Of a DNA stretch of 64,000 bases, positions 37,120 through 46,324 are shown in pieces. The DNA is taken from contig JAITVK010000033.1 in NCBI GenBank assembly GCA_031285845.1, positions 1 to 64,000 on the forward strand, in the 5' to 3' direction. This DNA is from Propionibacteriaceae bacterium. GTDB lineage: Bacteria; Actinomycetota; Actinomycetes; Propionibacteriales; Propionibacteriaceae. Each line of letters begins with the position of its first letter. Positions within the stretch are counted from its first letter, which is position 1. A model generated the notes under the pieces. That model was not told the DNA's origin, did no database searches, and was given only the letters and a program-made list of their open reading frames with translations. A program made the translations under genes and the position numbers.

Positions 37120-38442
37120 ATGACCACTCAGTTCACTATTCGCGAGTACGGCGCCGTCGGCGACGGTGTCACCAATGACGCGCCGGCCATCCAAGCGGCG
37201 ATCGACGCCGCCCACGCCAACGGTGGCGGCACGGTGATCGTCCCGTCGGGCGCGACGTACCTGGCCGGTTCCATCGTCTTGAAGTCAAACGTCGAATTAC
37301 ACGTCGAGCGTGGCGCGACCCTCAAAGCCAGCGGCCGCTGGGAGGACATCACGGAACGTCACAACGTCACCGCGTTGTCCAGCGGCACTGTCCATGAGGA
37401 CTGGGAACAATCCGGCATCTTCCTGGCTGCCTACGAGGCCGAGAACATCGCCGTCACCGGAGCGGGCACGATCGACGGCAACGGCCAGGCGTACATCGCG
37501 CGCGACCTCGGTCCGATCTATCAGATGCCGATCAACCGCCCGTTCGCGTTGTGCTTCATCGGCTGCCGTTCGGTGTCGCTGACCGAAAGCCTCTACTGGG
37601 ACTCGGCCTTGTGGACGGTTCGTTTGACCGGTTGCGAGGACGTCCTCATCCACGGGCTGCGCATCAAAGCGGACATGTTGCTGCCGAACGCTGACGGCAT
37701 CGATCTGGATCATTGCCGCAACGTGCGAATTTCCGACTGCGACATCCACACTCCCGACGACGCCATCTCGTTGAAGACGTGCGACGAGTTCTCCCAGTAC
37801 GGCCCCTGTGAGAACATCACCGTGACCAACTGTGTGCTCGAATCGAAGTCCAGCGCCTTGGTCATCGGCGTCGACGCCACCGCCCCGATTCGCAACATCG
37901 TGTTCAACAACTGCGTGATCCTCAACAGCCATCGAGGACTGTCGGTCAACCTGGGCCAGGACAGCCTCTACGAGAACATCTTGTTTTCAAACATCGTCGT
38001 CGAGACTCGGTTGTACGACGACTCGTGGTGGGGTCGTGGCGAGCCGATCTACGTGTCGGCCTTCCCCTGGCAGGAGGAGATCGGACGGATTCGCAACGTC
38101 CGCTTCGTCAACATTCTGGCGCGAAGCGAGTCGGGGGTGCAGGTGTTCGCCGAACGCCCCGGGCTGATCGAAGGGGTGCTGCTGGACAATGTCCGGGTGG
38201 AGATCGACAAGTGGTCCGACATCGACGGTGGGGTGATCGACCGTCGGCCGTACGCCGGTGACGACGATCTGATCACTCGTGACATCCCGGGTTTCTACAT
38301 CGATCAGGCCGCTGACGTCACGATTCGCCACTGCGAGGTGGTGTGGGGCCCCAACCATCAAGAGTTCTGGGGCGCCGACCTCGAGGTTCATGACGCTCCG
38401 GGTCTGGTGGTCGAAGGGTCGCTCGGCATTGACTGCCAGTGA
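37120..38442 (+). CDS. Glycoside hydrolase family 28 (polygalacturonase-like)
   Basis: This 440-residue right-handed beta-helix protein begins FTIREYGAVGDGVTNDAPAIQAAID, the usual start of GH28/pectate-lyase-like folds. The catalytic aspartates appear as NADGIDLD and TPDDAISLK (equivalent to the NTD and DD motifs). The usual SHG histidine motif is not clear and IGVD replaces the common IGSE, so specificity may differ from polygalacturonase. No signal peptide is seen; a cytoplasmic exo-acting enzyme on imported fragments is inferred. ATG 37120 has AAAGGA upstream. Confidence 0.88.
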   Translation: MTTQFTIREYGAVGDGVTNDAPAIQAAIDAAHANGGGTVIVPSGATYLAGSIVLKSNVELHVERGATLKASGRWEDITERHNVTALSSGTVHEDWEQSGIFLAAYEAENIAVTGAGTIDGNGQAYIARDLGPIYQMPINRPFALCFIGCRSVSLTESLYWDSALWTVRLTGCEDVLIHGLRIKADMLLPNADGIDLDHCRNVRISDCDIHTPDDAISLKTCDEFSQYGPCENITVTNCVLESKSSALVIGVDATAPIRNIVFNNCVILNSHRGLSVNLGQDSLYENILFSNIVVETRLYDDSWWGRGEPIYVSAFPWQEEIGRIRNVRFVNILARSESGVQVFAERPGLIEGVLLDNVRVEIDKWSDIDGGVIDRRPYAGDDDLITRDIPGFYIDQAADVTIRHCEVVWGPNHQEFWGADLEVHDAPGLVVEGSLGIDCQ

Positions 38443-38457
38443 ATGCACTACAGTGAA

Positions 38458-38487
38458 GATGTGGGCGTCTCAAGCAGCGCCCACATC
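38458..38487 (+). terminator. Perfect 10-bp inverted repeat between GH28 and lacI
   Basis: GATGTGGGCG (38458-38467) and CGCCCACATC (38478-38487) enclose ten bases. A -10-like TACAGT (38449-38454) lies just before it. The element could end the GH28 transcript, or lie at the 5' end of the lacI mRNA. Confidence 0.45.
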
Positions 38488-38520
38488 GCGTACTGCCCAC
38501 AGGGTGCGAACACAGACGGG

Positions 38521-39546
38521 GTGATCACGACGGCCAAAATCACGATTCGAGACATCGCCACAAAAGCGGGGGTGTCCACCGGCGCGGTATCGTACGCGCT
38601 CAACGACAAACCGGGTGTCTCCGCCCAGACTCGGGCGCGGGTGCGTGAGATCGCGACCAGTCTGGGGTGGTCGCCGAACTTGGCGGCGCGCTCGTTGAGC
38701 GGTTCACCGGTCGGAGCGATCGGTCTGGTGTTGGCGCGACCGGCCACGCTGCTCGGTGTCGAGCCGTTCTACATGCAGTTCATCGCCGGAGTCGAGTCGG
38801 TCATCGCCAACGAAGGCTTCACCTTGATGCTGCACGTCGTCGCCGATCAGGCTTGCGAGATTCAGGCGTACGAGAAGTGGTGGTCTCAAACTCGGGTCGA
38901 CGGGGTGCTGCTGGTTGACCTGCATGACGACGATCCTCGGATTGAGGCCGTCGAGCGGATCGGACTGCCCGCCGTGGCGGTGACCAGTCGCCGTGAGGCT
39001 GGTGGCTTGCCCGTGGTGTGGACTGACGAGTCCGCCCCGGTCAGTGAGGCGCTGCGGTACCTTGTCGCCCTCGGTCACACCCGCATCGCTCGGGTGTCGG
39101 GTCTGCGCGCGCTGGCCTGCACAACGGAGCGTGATCGCGCTTTCGAGGAGGCGGCCGCCTCCTGTGGGATCGAGCCGCCGCGAGCGTTGTACACCGATTT
39201 CTCCGGCGAGGATGGCGCCCGGGCGACGCGACTGCTGATGACCGAGTCGCCACGACCGACCGCCATCGTTTACGGGAACGACATCATGGCGGTTGCTGGT
39301 TTGAGCGTGGCTGGTGAGCTGGGACTGAGCGTGCCCAACGACGTGTCCCTGTTGGCTTGGGACGACTCGGTGCTCTGTCAGATCACTCAGCCACCATTGT
39401 CGGTCATGAAGCGTGACATCCCCGCCTTGGGGGCGATGGCCGCCCGGGCGCTGTTGTCCACCGTGGCCGGTGGATCGGTCCCCTGCCAGGCTGGACCGTC
39501 CTCACGCCTGCTGCCGCGGGGAAGCACCGGGGTCGCCGCCGACTGA
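38521..39546 (+). CDS. LacI-family transcriptional regulator
   Basis: The 341-residue protein has the N-terminal helix-turn-helix and hinge (TIRDIATKAGVSTGAVSYALNDKPGVSAQTRARV, residues about 8-42; NLAARSLSG hinge) and a periplasmic-binding-like effector domain (FIAGVESVIANEGF; PTAIVYGNDIMAVAGL). It is the expected repressor of the island. The start is uncertain. GTG 38521 leaves a short lead before the HTH but has a weak ribosome site. GTG 38461 is in frame and lies six bases after TACAGT, as in several probable leaderless genes here, but adds 20 unlikely residues. Its 3' end overlaps the end of atpI by 45 bases. Confidence 0.92.
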   Translation: MITTAKITIRDIATKAGVSTGAVSYALNDKPGVSAQTRARVREIATSLGWSPNLAARSLSGSPVGAIGLVLARPATLLGVEPFYMQFIAGVESVIANEGFTLMLHVVADQACEIQAYEKWWSQTRVDGVLLVDLHDDDPRIEAVERIGLPAVAVTSRREAGGLPVVWTDESAPVSEALRYLVALGHTRIARVSGLRALACTTERDRAFEEAAASCGIEPPRALYTDFSGEDGARATRLLMTESPRPTAIVYGNDIMAVAGLSVAGELGLSVPNDVSLLAWDDSVLCQITQPPLSVMKRDIPALGAMAARALLSTVAGGSVPCQAGPSSRLLPRGSTGVAAD

Positions 39547-40002
39547 TCGGTGGTGCGCCTGTTGGGAATCAAGCGGCTGGTCGAACACCGGAATTCGGGC
39601 ACGACGATGGCTGAGGATCGCTCCGAGGAGGTAGCCGTACGCCCCCAGCCCCATCCCGACGGCGAGCCACATCACGTCCAGCGCGTCAGAACGCTGGATC
39701 CATACCAGAGCGACGATGACAGCGCTGATCGCGACGACGTAGGCCCCCACAGCGATGACCAAGGTCAGCACCGAGCTCACTCGGCGCACTGCAGTCAACA
39801 CCAGTTGTCCGGACCCCATCACAATCAGCGCGATGCCGCCCGCGACGGCCAGGGAGACTGCGGCGCGCCCCGAGGCGACGAACCACACCGCGACCACCGC
39901 CACAACGGTGATCGCAGCAGCGAGGATCAGACCGCCGCGAAGCATTTGATTGCCCAGGCGGCGCAGCGGATCGGGCTCGGTTGGCGTGGCGACGGCCCTC
40001 AT
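39502..40002 (-). CDS. atpI: AtpI-like membrane protein (ATP synthase protein I)
   Basis: This 166-residue protein has four hydrophobic segments in its central part and hydrophilic ends. The sequence itself is weakly diagnostic. The position is the stronger evidence: it starts in a 4-base overlap with the wecA-like gene, which is where atpI sits ahead of atpB in many actinobacteria. AtpI assists c-ring assembly or Mg2+ supply in other bacteria. Here the atp genes proper begin 9 kb further on, and a convergent lacI overlaps its 3' end. Confidence 0.65.
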   Translation of the reverse strand: MRAVATPTEPDPLRRLGNQMLRGGLILAAAITVVAVVAVWFVASGRAAVSLAVAGGIALIVMGSGQLVLTAVRRVSSVLTLVIAVGAYVVAISAVIVALVWIQRSDALDVMWLAVGMGLGAYGYLLGAILSHRRARIPVFDQPLDSQQAHHRSVGGDPGASPRQQA

Positions 40003-41114
40003 GACGAGTCGACTCCAGTGTCAATCGGCGCCTTCCACCCTGTCATAATGACGAAGCCCAGCGTGGACACAACGACCGCGATGACGATGGCGGCCGTGAT
40101 CGGTGACGGGAACAGCCCCAAAGCCAGTGCCGAGTACGACAACAGGAAGGTCCAGGCGTACATCATCAGCACCGCCCACAACTGGGAGTGACCGCGCTGC
40201 AACAAACGATGATGTAAATGTTGCTTGTCGGCGACGAACCACCACACCCCTTTCCAGGTGCGTCGGGTGTACGCCACCAACATGTCGAGGAAGGGTAATC
40301 CCAACGCCACCAAGGGAATGATCAGTGGAACGTACGCCGCCCACAATCCAGAACGATCGTCCAGGATCGTCGGATCAACCTGCCCGGTCAGCGTCACCGT
40401 CGAAGCAGCGAACAGCAGCCCAAGCAGCATCGCGCCTGAATCCCCCATGAAGATCGTCGCCGGATGGAAGTTGTGGGGCAGATACCCCACACAGATGCCG
40501 CACATCACCACTGTCACCAGCGCGGCGGTCGTCGCCCGGGCGATGTCTTCCTCAGCGGTGAGCCAATAGGCGTAGATGAAAAAGGCGCTGGCCGAAATCG
40601 CCACGATGCCCCCGGCCAGACCATCAAGGCCGTCGACGATGTTGATCGCGTTGGCGCAGATGAACACCACCACGACGGTGATGAGGATCCCCGCCGCCGG
40701 ATCCAAAGCGATGATCCCCCCGTTCCACGGCAGCCACTGCATGCGCACCCCGCCCAACACCAGGATCCCCGCCGCGAGGACCTGCCCGGCGATCTTCATC
40801 ATCGCGTTCAAATCAAACAGGTCGTCGATCACGCCGACCGCGCAAATCACCCCGGCGCCAGCCAGGATCACCAGCGAGTCGAAGCTCACCGGTGGGTAGC
40901 GACTGAGGAAGGGCATGCGCGAGGCCATGAGGTACGCGGCGGCCAGGCCGCCGAGCATCGCTAGGCCCCCGAAGTACGGGATGGAGTGGTCGTGGACGTC
41001 GCGGCTGCGCACTTCAGCGACTGCTCCGACGCGCAGCGCCAAAGAACGGCAGGCCGGAGTCAGACAGAAACAGACCACAGCCCCGATCAGAAACACCAGA
41101 ACGTATTCACGCAT
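39999..41114 (-). CDS. wecA: Undecaprenyl-phosphate N-acetylglucosaminyl 1-phosphate transferase (WecA/TagO, MraY family)
   Basis: This polytopic enzyme of 371 residues transfers a sugar phosphate from a UDP-sugar to the lipid carrier to start wall polymer synthesis. Diagnostic motifs are HDHSIPYFGGLAM, VGVIDDLFDLN (Asp-Asp), NAINIVDGLDGLAGG, FMGDSGAMLLG and DKQHLHHRLLQRGHS. ATG 41114 lies in an 8-base overlap with the tsaC stop; GTG 41126 is an alternative. The gene is between tsaC and atpI, the usual actinobacterial order. Confidence 0.92.
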   Translation of the reverse strand: MREYVLVFLIGAVVCFCLTPACRSLALRVGAVAEVRSRDVHDHSIPYFGGLAMLGGLAAAYLMASRMPFLSRYPPVSFDSLVILAGAGVICAVGVIDDLFDLNAMMKIAGQVLAAGILVLGGVRMQWLPWNGGIIALDPAAGILITVVVVFICANAINIVDGLDGLAGGIVAISASAFFIYAYWLTAEEDIARATTAALVTVVMCGICVGYLPHNFHPATIFMGDSGAMLLGLLFAASTVTLTGQVDPTILDDRSGLWAAYVPLIIPLVALGLPFLDMLVAYTRRTWKGVWWFVADKQHLHHRLLQRGHSQLWAVLMMYAWTFLLSYSALALGLFPSPITAAIVIAVVVSTLGFVIMTGWKAPIDTGVDSS

Positions 41115-41838
41115 CGCGACCCACACTCACCGTCATGATCCGCTCTGCGCCGAGCAGGCCGACTCGTAGAATCACCGGGGTCGCTCCCCGGCAGTCGACC
41201 ACGGTGGACGGGGCCGGACCTGGCGTCGGACCGCCGTCGACGTACAACCCGACCTCGGTCCCCAATTGGCTGATCGCCTGCCCGCTCGTGGTGGCGGCCG
41301 GTTGTCCATGCCGGTTGGCGCTCGACACCGCCAGCGGTCCGGTGACCGCGAGCAGCCGTCGTAGACCCACGTGGTCGGGGATGCGCAGCCCGATCGATCC
41401 TGTCAGTTCGGACAACCCGACTCCGGCCCGCGACGTCGCCAGAATCAGGGTGAGCGGTCCTGGCCAGAAGGCCCGGGCCAAGCGATGGGCGGTCGGCGGG
41501 ATCTCATCCACCAATCCCCAAGCGTCCTCGGGTTCGGCCACCATCACCGGCGGTGGGAAATCCTCACGCCGTCCTTTGATCCGCTGCAAACGCGCCACCG
41601 CCTCCGGCCGGTCCGCCCGCGCGGCCAGCCCATACACTGTGTCTGTGGGGATCACCACGCAGCCGTCGTCGTCCAACACGTCCGCAGCGCGCCGCCACCA
41701 CGACTCGTCGTCGATCATGACCAGGCGGGATGGGTCGTCATCGAACGGGTCGCCCACCTTCGACGTGGTCGACTCGTGGTCGGGCATGACATCGTCCTTG
41801 CCGGATGCCACGGGTGTCCTCGTCATGTGGTCCATCAT
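41107..41838 (-). CDS. tsaC: L-threonylcarbamoyladenylate synthase (TsaC/Sua5 family)
   Basis: The enzyme makes threonylcarbamoyl-AMP for the t6A modification of ANN-decoding tRNAs. The YrdC core is clear: GCVVIPTDTVYGLAA, KGRREDFPPPVMV, FWPGPLTLIL, GLRIPDH and AVSSANRHGQPA. It lacks the extra Sua5 C-terminal domain. ATG 41838 is one base after the prmC stop. ATG 41787 has a better ribosome site (AAGGA) and would give about 226 residues, so the N-terminal 17 residues are uncertain. Confidence 0.93.
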   Translation of the reverse strand: MMDHMTRTPVASGKDDVMPDHESTTSKVGDPFDDDPSRLVMIDDESWWRRAADVLDDDGCVVIPTDTVYGLAARADRPEAVARLQRIKGRREDFPPPVMVAEPEDAWGLVDEIPPTAHRLARAFWPGPLTLILATSRAGVGLSELTGSIGLRIPDHVGLRRLLAVTGPLAVSSANRHGQPAATTSGQAISQLGTEVGLYVDGGPTPGPAPSTVVDCRGATPVILRVGLLGAERIMTVSVGRDA

Positions 41839-41839
41839 G

Positions 41840-42745
41840 TCACGCAAGGTTGATCGGTGGCTTCTGGTCCACGCCGTTGGGTGCCGGATCGGTTTGATCT
41901 CTCCTCGCCTGGTCGGGTCGGCGAGCGGTGACGAAGCGTGGCCGGCCGGTCAGATCACGGTGCGACACCACGTCGACCAATCCGGCCTGATGGAAGATCT
42001 GGGTGACAGCCTCACTCTGGTCGTCGCCATGCTCCGATCCGAGAACACCCCCAGGAACGAGCAGTCGAGCCGCGACCTTGGCCACCACCCGAGTCGCGTC
42101 CAAGCCGTCCTCCCCGCTGAACACAGCGTCAGCCGGATCCCAAGACACTTCGACAGGCAGGTCAGCGCAGGCAGATTGAGGAACGTACGGTGGGTTGGCC
42201 ACCACGACCTCGACTGTGCCATCCAGTTCGGGCAACGCCTGGGCCATGTCTGACAAGACCGGCACGACCCTCGACCCACCCAGGTTGGCCAGCAGATAGT
42301 CGTACGCCACCGGGTCGCGTTCCACCGCCCATTGGCTCGCCGGTGACGACTCGGCAGCGATCGCCAAAGAAATCGCCCCTGATCCGGCGCACAACTCCAC
42401 CACCGACATCGATCCGGCCTGGATCTGATCAATCGCCCAACCGGCCAGCAGTTCGGTCTCTGGGCGTGGGATGAACACTCCAGGGCCGACCCGCGCCTCG
42501 ATCGTACGAAAGAAGGCCCGGCCGAGCAGATGTTGTAGCGGTTCGCCACCACCACGACGGGCGACCAACTCGGCCAGTCGATCGAGCTGGTCCTGATCCA
42601 GATCGGGGTCGCGGATCAGGCGTTCATGGTGATCGACGCCAAGAATGTGACACACCAAGGCATCGGCCTCAAAACGCGCGCTGACCACCCCACGGCTGGC
42701 CAAACTGGCCGTGGCCTCGGCCACCGCCAAGCGGGCGGCGGTCAC
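41840..42745 (-). CDS. prmC: Peptide chain release factor N5-glutamine methyltransferase
   Basis: This 301-residue SAM enzyme methylates the GGQ glutamine of release factors. Motifs: the N-terminal helical domain, [30 protein letters not shown] and the glutamine-binding NPPYVP. It starts at a GTG overlapping the prfA stop by four bases, next to its own substrate gene. Confidence 0.95.
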   Translation of the reverse strand: MTAARLAVAEATASLASRGVVSARFEADALVCHILGVDHHERLIRDPDLDQDQLDRLAELVARRGGGEPLQHLLGRAFFRTIEARVGPGVFIPRPETELLAGWAIDQIQAGSMSVVELCAGSGAISLAIAAESSPASQWAVERDPVAYDYLLANLGGSRVVPVLSDMAQALPELDGTVEVVVANPPYVPQSACADLPVEVSWDPADAVFSGEDGLDATRVVAKVAARLLVPGGVLGSEHGDDQSEAVTQIFHQAGLVDVVSHRDLTGRPRFVTARRPDQARRDQTDPAPNGVDQKPPINLA

Positions 42746-43812
42746 GACTGGTCCTGAGTCACCTGGCTCAGCCGTTGGGCCAGATCGGCTTCTTGAAGCG
42801 CGGTGATCAGTGGATCGAGGTTACCGGCCAGAACCTGATCCAGGTTATGAGCCTTATAGCCGATTCGGTGGTCGGCCACCCGGTTCTCGGGGAAGTTGTA
42901 GGTTCGGATGCGCTCGGATCGATCAACAGTGCGTACCTGGGACTTGCGCGCCTGAGAGGCGGACTGAGCCGCTTCCTCCTCAGCCAGCGCGGTCAACCTG
43001 GCCCGCAGCATCCGCATGGCCGACTCTTTGTTCTGCAGTTGAGAACGCTCGTTTTGGCACGACACGACGATGCCCGTCGGCAGATGGGTGATCCTGACCG
43101 CCGAATCGGTGGTGTTGACGCCTTGCCCGCCTGGCCCGGACGATCGGAAGACGTCCACACGCAGATCAGCGTCATCGATCGTGATTTGGGCGTCATCGAC
43201 GTCGGGCATCACAAGCACTCCGGCCGCCGAGGTGTGGATACGACCCTGCGACTCCGTCACCGGCACTCGTTGAACCCGATGGACTCCGCCCTCGAATTTC
43301 AACACACCGTACGGCCCAGGCCCGGATCCGGGGGCCTTGACCATGAAGGTGATGGTCTTGAAGCCTCCTAAGTCGGTGTCCTGACTGTCGAGCACCTCCA
43401 GGGTCCACCCTTTCGACTCGATGAACTTGGCGTACATCTGAAACAAGTCTTTGGCGAACAGTGCGGACTCTTCGCCACCCTCGCCGGATTTGATCTCCAT
43501 GATGGCGTCGTGAGAGTCATGTGGATCGCGCGGCGCGAGCAAGCCGGTCAGACGTTCCTCGACCTCGTGCAACTCGACCGCGATCCGCTCGGCGTCTTGA
43601 GAGAAACTGGGATCCTCATCAGCCAACTCACGGGCGGCCTCAAGATCTGATGTCAGCGCCTCCGCTCGCGCCAAAGCGTTGACGATCGGAGCCAACTCAG
43701 CGTAACGGCGACCGACCTTACGAGACCGAGCCATGTCCGAATGCAGACCAGGATCGCTCAGCTGAGTCTCCAAGTCGTGAAACTCGTCGACAAGATCTTG
43801 GGTGCCAGCCAT
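42742..43812 (-). CDS. prfA: Peptide chain release factor 1
   Basis: This 356-residue factor ends translation at UAA and UAG. The GGQ loop is [18 protein letters not shown] near residue 230 and the codon-recognition region carries the RF1-type PxT equivalent ([16 protein letters not shown] follows it). The start has AGGAAG upstream. A GC-rich stem separates it from rpmE. Confidence 0.96.
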   Translation of the reverse strand: MAGTQDLVDEFHDLETQLSDPGLHSDMARSRKVGRRYAELAPIVNALARAEALTSDLEAARELADEDPSFSQDAERIAVELHEVEERLTGLLAPRDPHDSHDAIMEIKSGEGGEESALFAKDLFQMYAKFIESKGWTLEVLDSQDTDLGGFKTITFMVKAPGSGPGPYGVLKFEGGVHRVQRVPVTESQGRIHTSAAGVLVMPDVDDAQITIDDADLRVDVFRSSGPGGQGVNTTDSAVRITHLPTGIVVSCQNERSQLQNKESAMRMLRARLTALAEEEAAQSASQARKSQVRTVDRSERIRTYNFPENRVADHRIGYKAHNLDQVLAGNLDPLITALQEADLAQRLSQVTQDQS

Positions 43813-43831
43813 GAATGCTTCCTGTAGAGCA

Positions 43832-43862
43832 AACGGCGCCGAGCATGATGCCCGGCGCCGTT
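43832..43862 (-). terminator. Stem between rpmE and prfA
   Basis: AACGGCGCC (43832-43840) and GGCGCCGTT (43854-43862) form a perfect 9-bp stem with 13 bases between. On the minus strand TTTGCTC follows. It may act as an attenuator after rpmE. Confidence 0.45.
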
Positions 43863-43869
43863 CGATGAG

Positions 43870-44088
43870 CTAGTTCTTCTTCGCTTGGTTGCCGTAGCGA
43901 CGCTCGAAGCGGGCCACACGACCACCGGTGTCGAGGATCTTCTGCTTGCCCGTGTAGAACGGGTGGCACTGCGAGCAAACCTCGGCGTGGATCTGACCCG
44001 AAGCCTTGGTCGAGCGGGTGACGAAATGGTTCCCGCAGGTACACGTCACGTCAGTGACGACGTACTCAGGATGAATTCCTGGTTTCAT
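43870..44088 (-). CDS. rpmE: 50S ribosomal protein bL31 (zinc type)
   Basis: This 72-residue protein starts [20 protein letters not shown] and keeps the four zinc cysteines (CTC and CSQC), followed by [28 protein letters not shown] 44088 has AAGGAG seven bases upstream. The zinc form is usually replaced by a cysteine-free paralogue under zinc starvation. Confidence 0.96.
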   Translation of the reverse strand: MKPGIHPEYVVTDVTCTCGNHFVTRSTKASGQIHAEVCSQCHPFYTGKQKILDTGGRVARFERRYGNQAKKN

Positions 44089-44256
44089 GAGTTCTCCTTC
44101 AATAAGCGCCGGGTCGGGAGTACGTGAACCGGCACAGTCCTTCATTATGTCAGGTCGACGACCTAGGACCAAGCTGGCTCCCAGTCACGTCGCCCGACAC
44201 GTCTGATTCAACCGCCAACCTGGCCCGTCTATTCCCGACAGACCGAATCATGTCGA

Positions 44257-45993
44257 TCAGTTGGGTGTCGTACGCGAGATCTGCAGCAGGAACTCGTGGT
44301 TCGACGCCGTCTTGCGCATCTGTTTCAGGAGCATCTCCAGCGCGGCCTGATCTTCCATGCCCGACAGCACTCGACGCAGTTTCCAGATGATCGACAACTC
44401 GTCGCGGCCCATGAGGAGCTCCTCGCGGCGGGTCCCCGAAGCGTCGATGTCGATCGCCGGGAAAATCCGTTTGTCGGCCAGATCGCGTCGCAGACGCAAC
44501 TCCATGTTGCCGGTGCCCTTGAACTCCTCGAAGATGACCTCGTCCATCTTCGACCCGGTCTCGATCAGCGCGGTCGCCAAGATCGTCAGCGAGCCACCGT
44601 TCTCAATATTGCGCGCCGCGCCAAAGAACTTCTTCGGGGGGTACAACGCGGCCGAGTCGACACCGCCAGACAGGATGCGCCCTGAGGCCGGAGCCGCCAG
44701 GTTGTACGCCCGACCCAGTCGGGTGATGCCGTCCAACAAAATGACGACGTCTTTGCCCATCTCGACCAGCCGCTTGGCTCGCTCGATGGCCAGCTCCGAA
44801 ATCGTCGTGTGGTCGTCGGCCGGCCGGTCGAAGGTCGAGGCGATGACTTCGCCAGATGTCGTCCGCTGGAAGTCTGTGACCTCCTCGGGGCGCTCGTCGA
44901 CCAACACGACCATGAGATGGACCTCAGGGTTGTTGTCGGTGATGGCGTTGGCGATGGCCTGCATGATCATCGTCTTGCCCGCCTTCGGCGGGGACACGAT
45001 CAAACCACGCTGGCCCTTGCCGATCGGCGACACCATGTCGATGATCCGACCAGTCATATTGGCCGCGTCGGTCTCTAGCCGCAGACGCTCCTGGGGATAC
45101 AGCGGGGTCAGCTTGGCGAACTCGGGACGATCACGAGCCGCCTCGGGCGGCCCACCGTTGACCGACTCCAGCGCGACGAACGGACTGAACTTCTCGCGGC
45201 GCTCGCCGTCGCGCGGCAGCCGGATCGACCCGGTGACCACGTCGCCCTTGCGCAGACCGAACTTGCGCACCATGCCCAGTGGCATGTAGGCGTCGTCCGG
45301 GCTGGGCAGATAGCCAGTGGTGCGCACGAAAGCATAACCCTCCATCACATCGACGATGCCGTGGACCGAAGCCAACACATCGTCGGCGGAAACCTGAGGC
45401 TCCGGATCGACCCGATCCACGGGACGTCGACGGTTTTGACGATCCCGGCTGCGACGACGACGGTTGCGACGCCCGCTGGCGTCGTCATCGTCCTTGCCAT
45501 CATCGTCCAGGTTGTCATGCGACTCTTGCTTGGGAGCGACATCGACGTCCATCCCGAGCGCGGCCAACCGCGCCCCGACTTCGTCGGAAACGCTGGAATC
45601 GACTTCGCCGCCCGTACGACGTGACCGACGACGCAGGCCACGAGGGCCATCGCCGCCCGACTCGACGCCGGTTCTGTGCCCGACCGGCTCGGCAGAGGCG
45701 TGAACCACCGGCGCGACCACGACCGGGGCGACCGGCTCAGGCGCAGGTGTCGGTTCCACCACAGGCTTCGGTTCCACCGCTGGCTTGCGCGTGCTCCTGG
45801 CCGCAGCAGGGACCGGTTCGGTCGCGACCACGGGCGGAACCACCGGAACCTGCACTGGCGCGGGATGACCCTGCGCGGCAGTGATTCGGCTGATCAGGTC
45901 AGACTTCTTCATGCTGGTCACGCGCGTGATGCCCAAAGCTGAGGCTCTCTTCCTCAATTCTGGCAGCAGCATAGACTCGAAATCGGTTGACAC
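44257..45993 (-). CDS. rho: Transcription termination factor Rho
   Basis: This 578-residue hexameric RNA helicase has the N-terminal Rho domain (SMLLPELRKRASALGITRVTSMKKSDLI, split at about residues 8-35), a long Pro/Ala/Arg/Asp-rich insert (about 45-190) typical of high-GC actinobacteria, the RNA-binding region ending PSPDDAYMPLG, Walker A SPPKAGKTMIMQ and Walker B VVILLDGITRLGRAYN. GTG 45993 has GGAGAGG seven bases upstream; the open frame reaches TTG 46011. The insert is known in relatives to change RNA binding and drug response. Confidence 0.96.
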   Translation of the reverse strand: MSTDFESMLLPELRKRASALGITRVTSMKKSDLISRITAAQGHPAPVQVPVVPPVVATEPVPAAARSTRKPAVEPKPVVEPTPAPEPVAPVVVAPVVHASAEPVGHRTGVESGGDGPRGLRRRSRRTGGEVDSSVSDEVGARLAALGMDVDVAPKQESHDNLDDDGKDDDDASGRRNRRRRSRDRQNRRRPVDRVDPEPQVSADDVLASVHGIVDVMEGYAFVRTTGYLPSPDDAYMPLGMVRKFGLRKGDVVTGSIRLPRDGERREKFSPFVALESVNGGPPEAARDRPEFAKLTPLYPQERLRLETDAANMTGRIIDMVSPIGKGQRGLIVSPPKAGKTMIMQAIANAITDNNPEVHLMVVLVDERPEEVTDFQRTTSGEVIASTFDRPADDHTTISELAIERAKRLVEMGKDVVILLDGITRLGRAYNLAAPASGRILSGGVDSAALYPPKKFFGAARNIENGGSLTILATALIETGSKMDEVIFEEFKGTGNMELRLRRDLADKRIFPAIDIDASGTRREELLMGRDELSIIWKLRRVLSGMEDQAALEMLLKQMRKTASNHEFLLQISRTTPN

Positions 45994-46064
45994 GGATGTC
46001 CTCTCCGTCAATGATCATCGCGGCCTGAAACCCATACGCCCGCGAATGGTGGTGAAGTGGTGTG

Positions 46065-46127
46065 CCCCTCACATGATGAGGGGGCGGATTGTGGGAAGAA
46101 CCATGCCTCCCGCGCTCTCCTAGCATA
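46065..46127 (-). promoter_or_regulatory. rho leader: -10 box and 5' hairpin
   Basis: TATGCT (46127-46122) is a likely -10 box. About 40 bases downstream in the leader, CCCCTCA and TGAGGGG (46083-46077 / 46071-46065) form a 7-bp stem with a 5-base loop. A structured rho leader could serve autoregulation. The rest of the 46128-46324 gap shows no gene. Confidence 0.4.
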
Positions 46128-46324
46128 GCATGAATCCCCGAGCCAGACCATTCACTCAGCGAAGGCCCCATTTCCTCTAGTCACAGCACAGTCGCTTCAC
46201 AACATGATCGCGTCAGGGTGACTCCAGCGCGACCGGGTTGGTGGCCCGCCGTTGAGCCGGGACCTGGCTTCCACCAGGCGACCCTCAGCGCGACCAGGTC
46301 GGCGACTGGGTCGCAACTGGCGAC

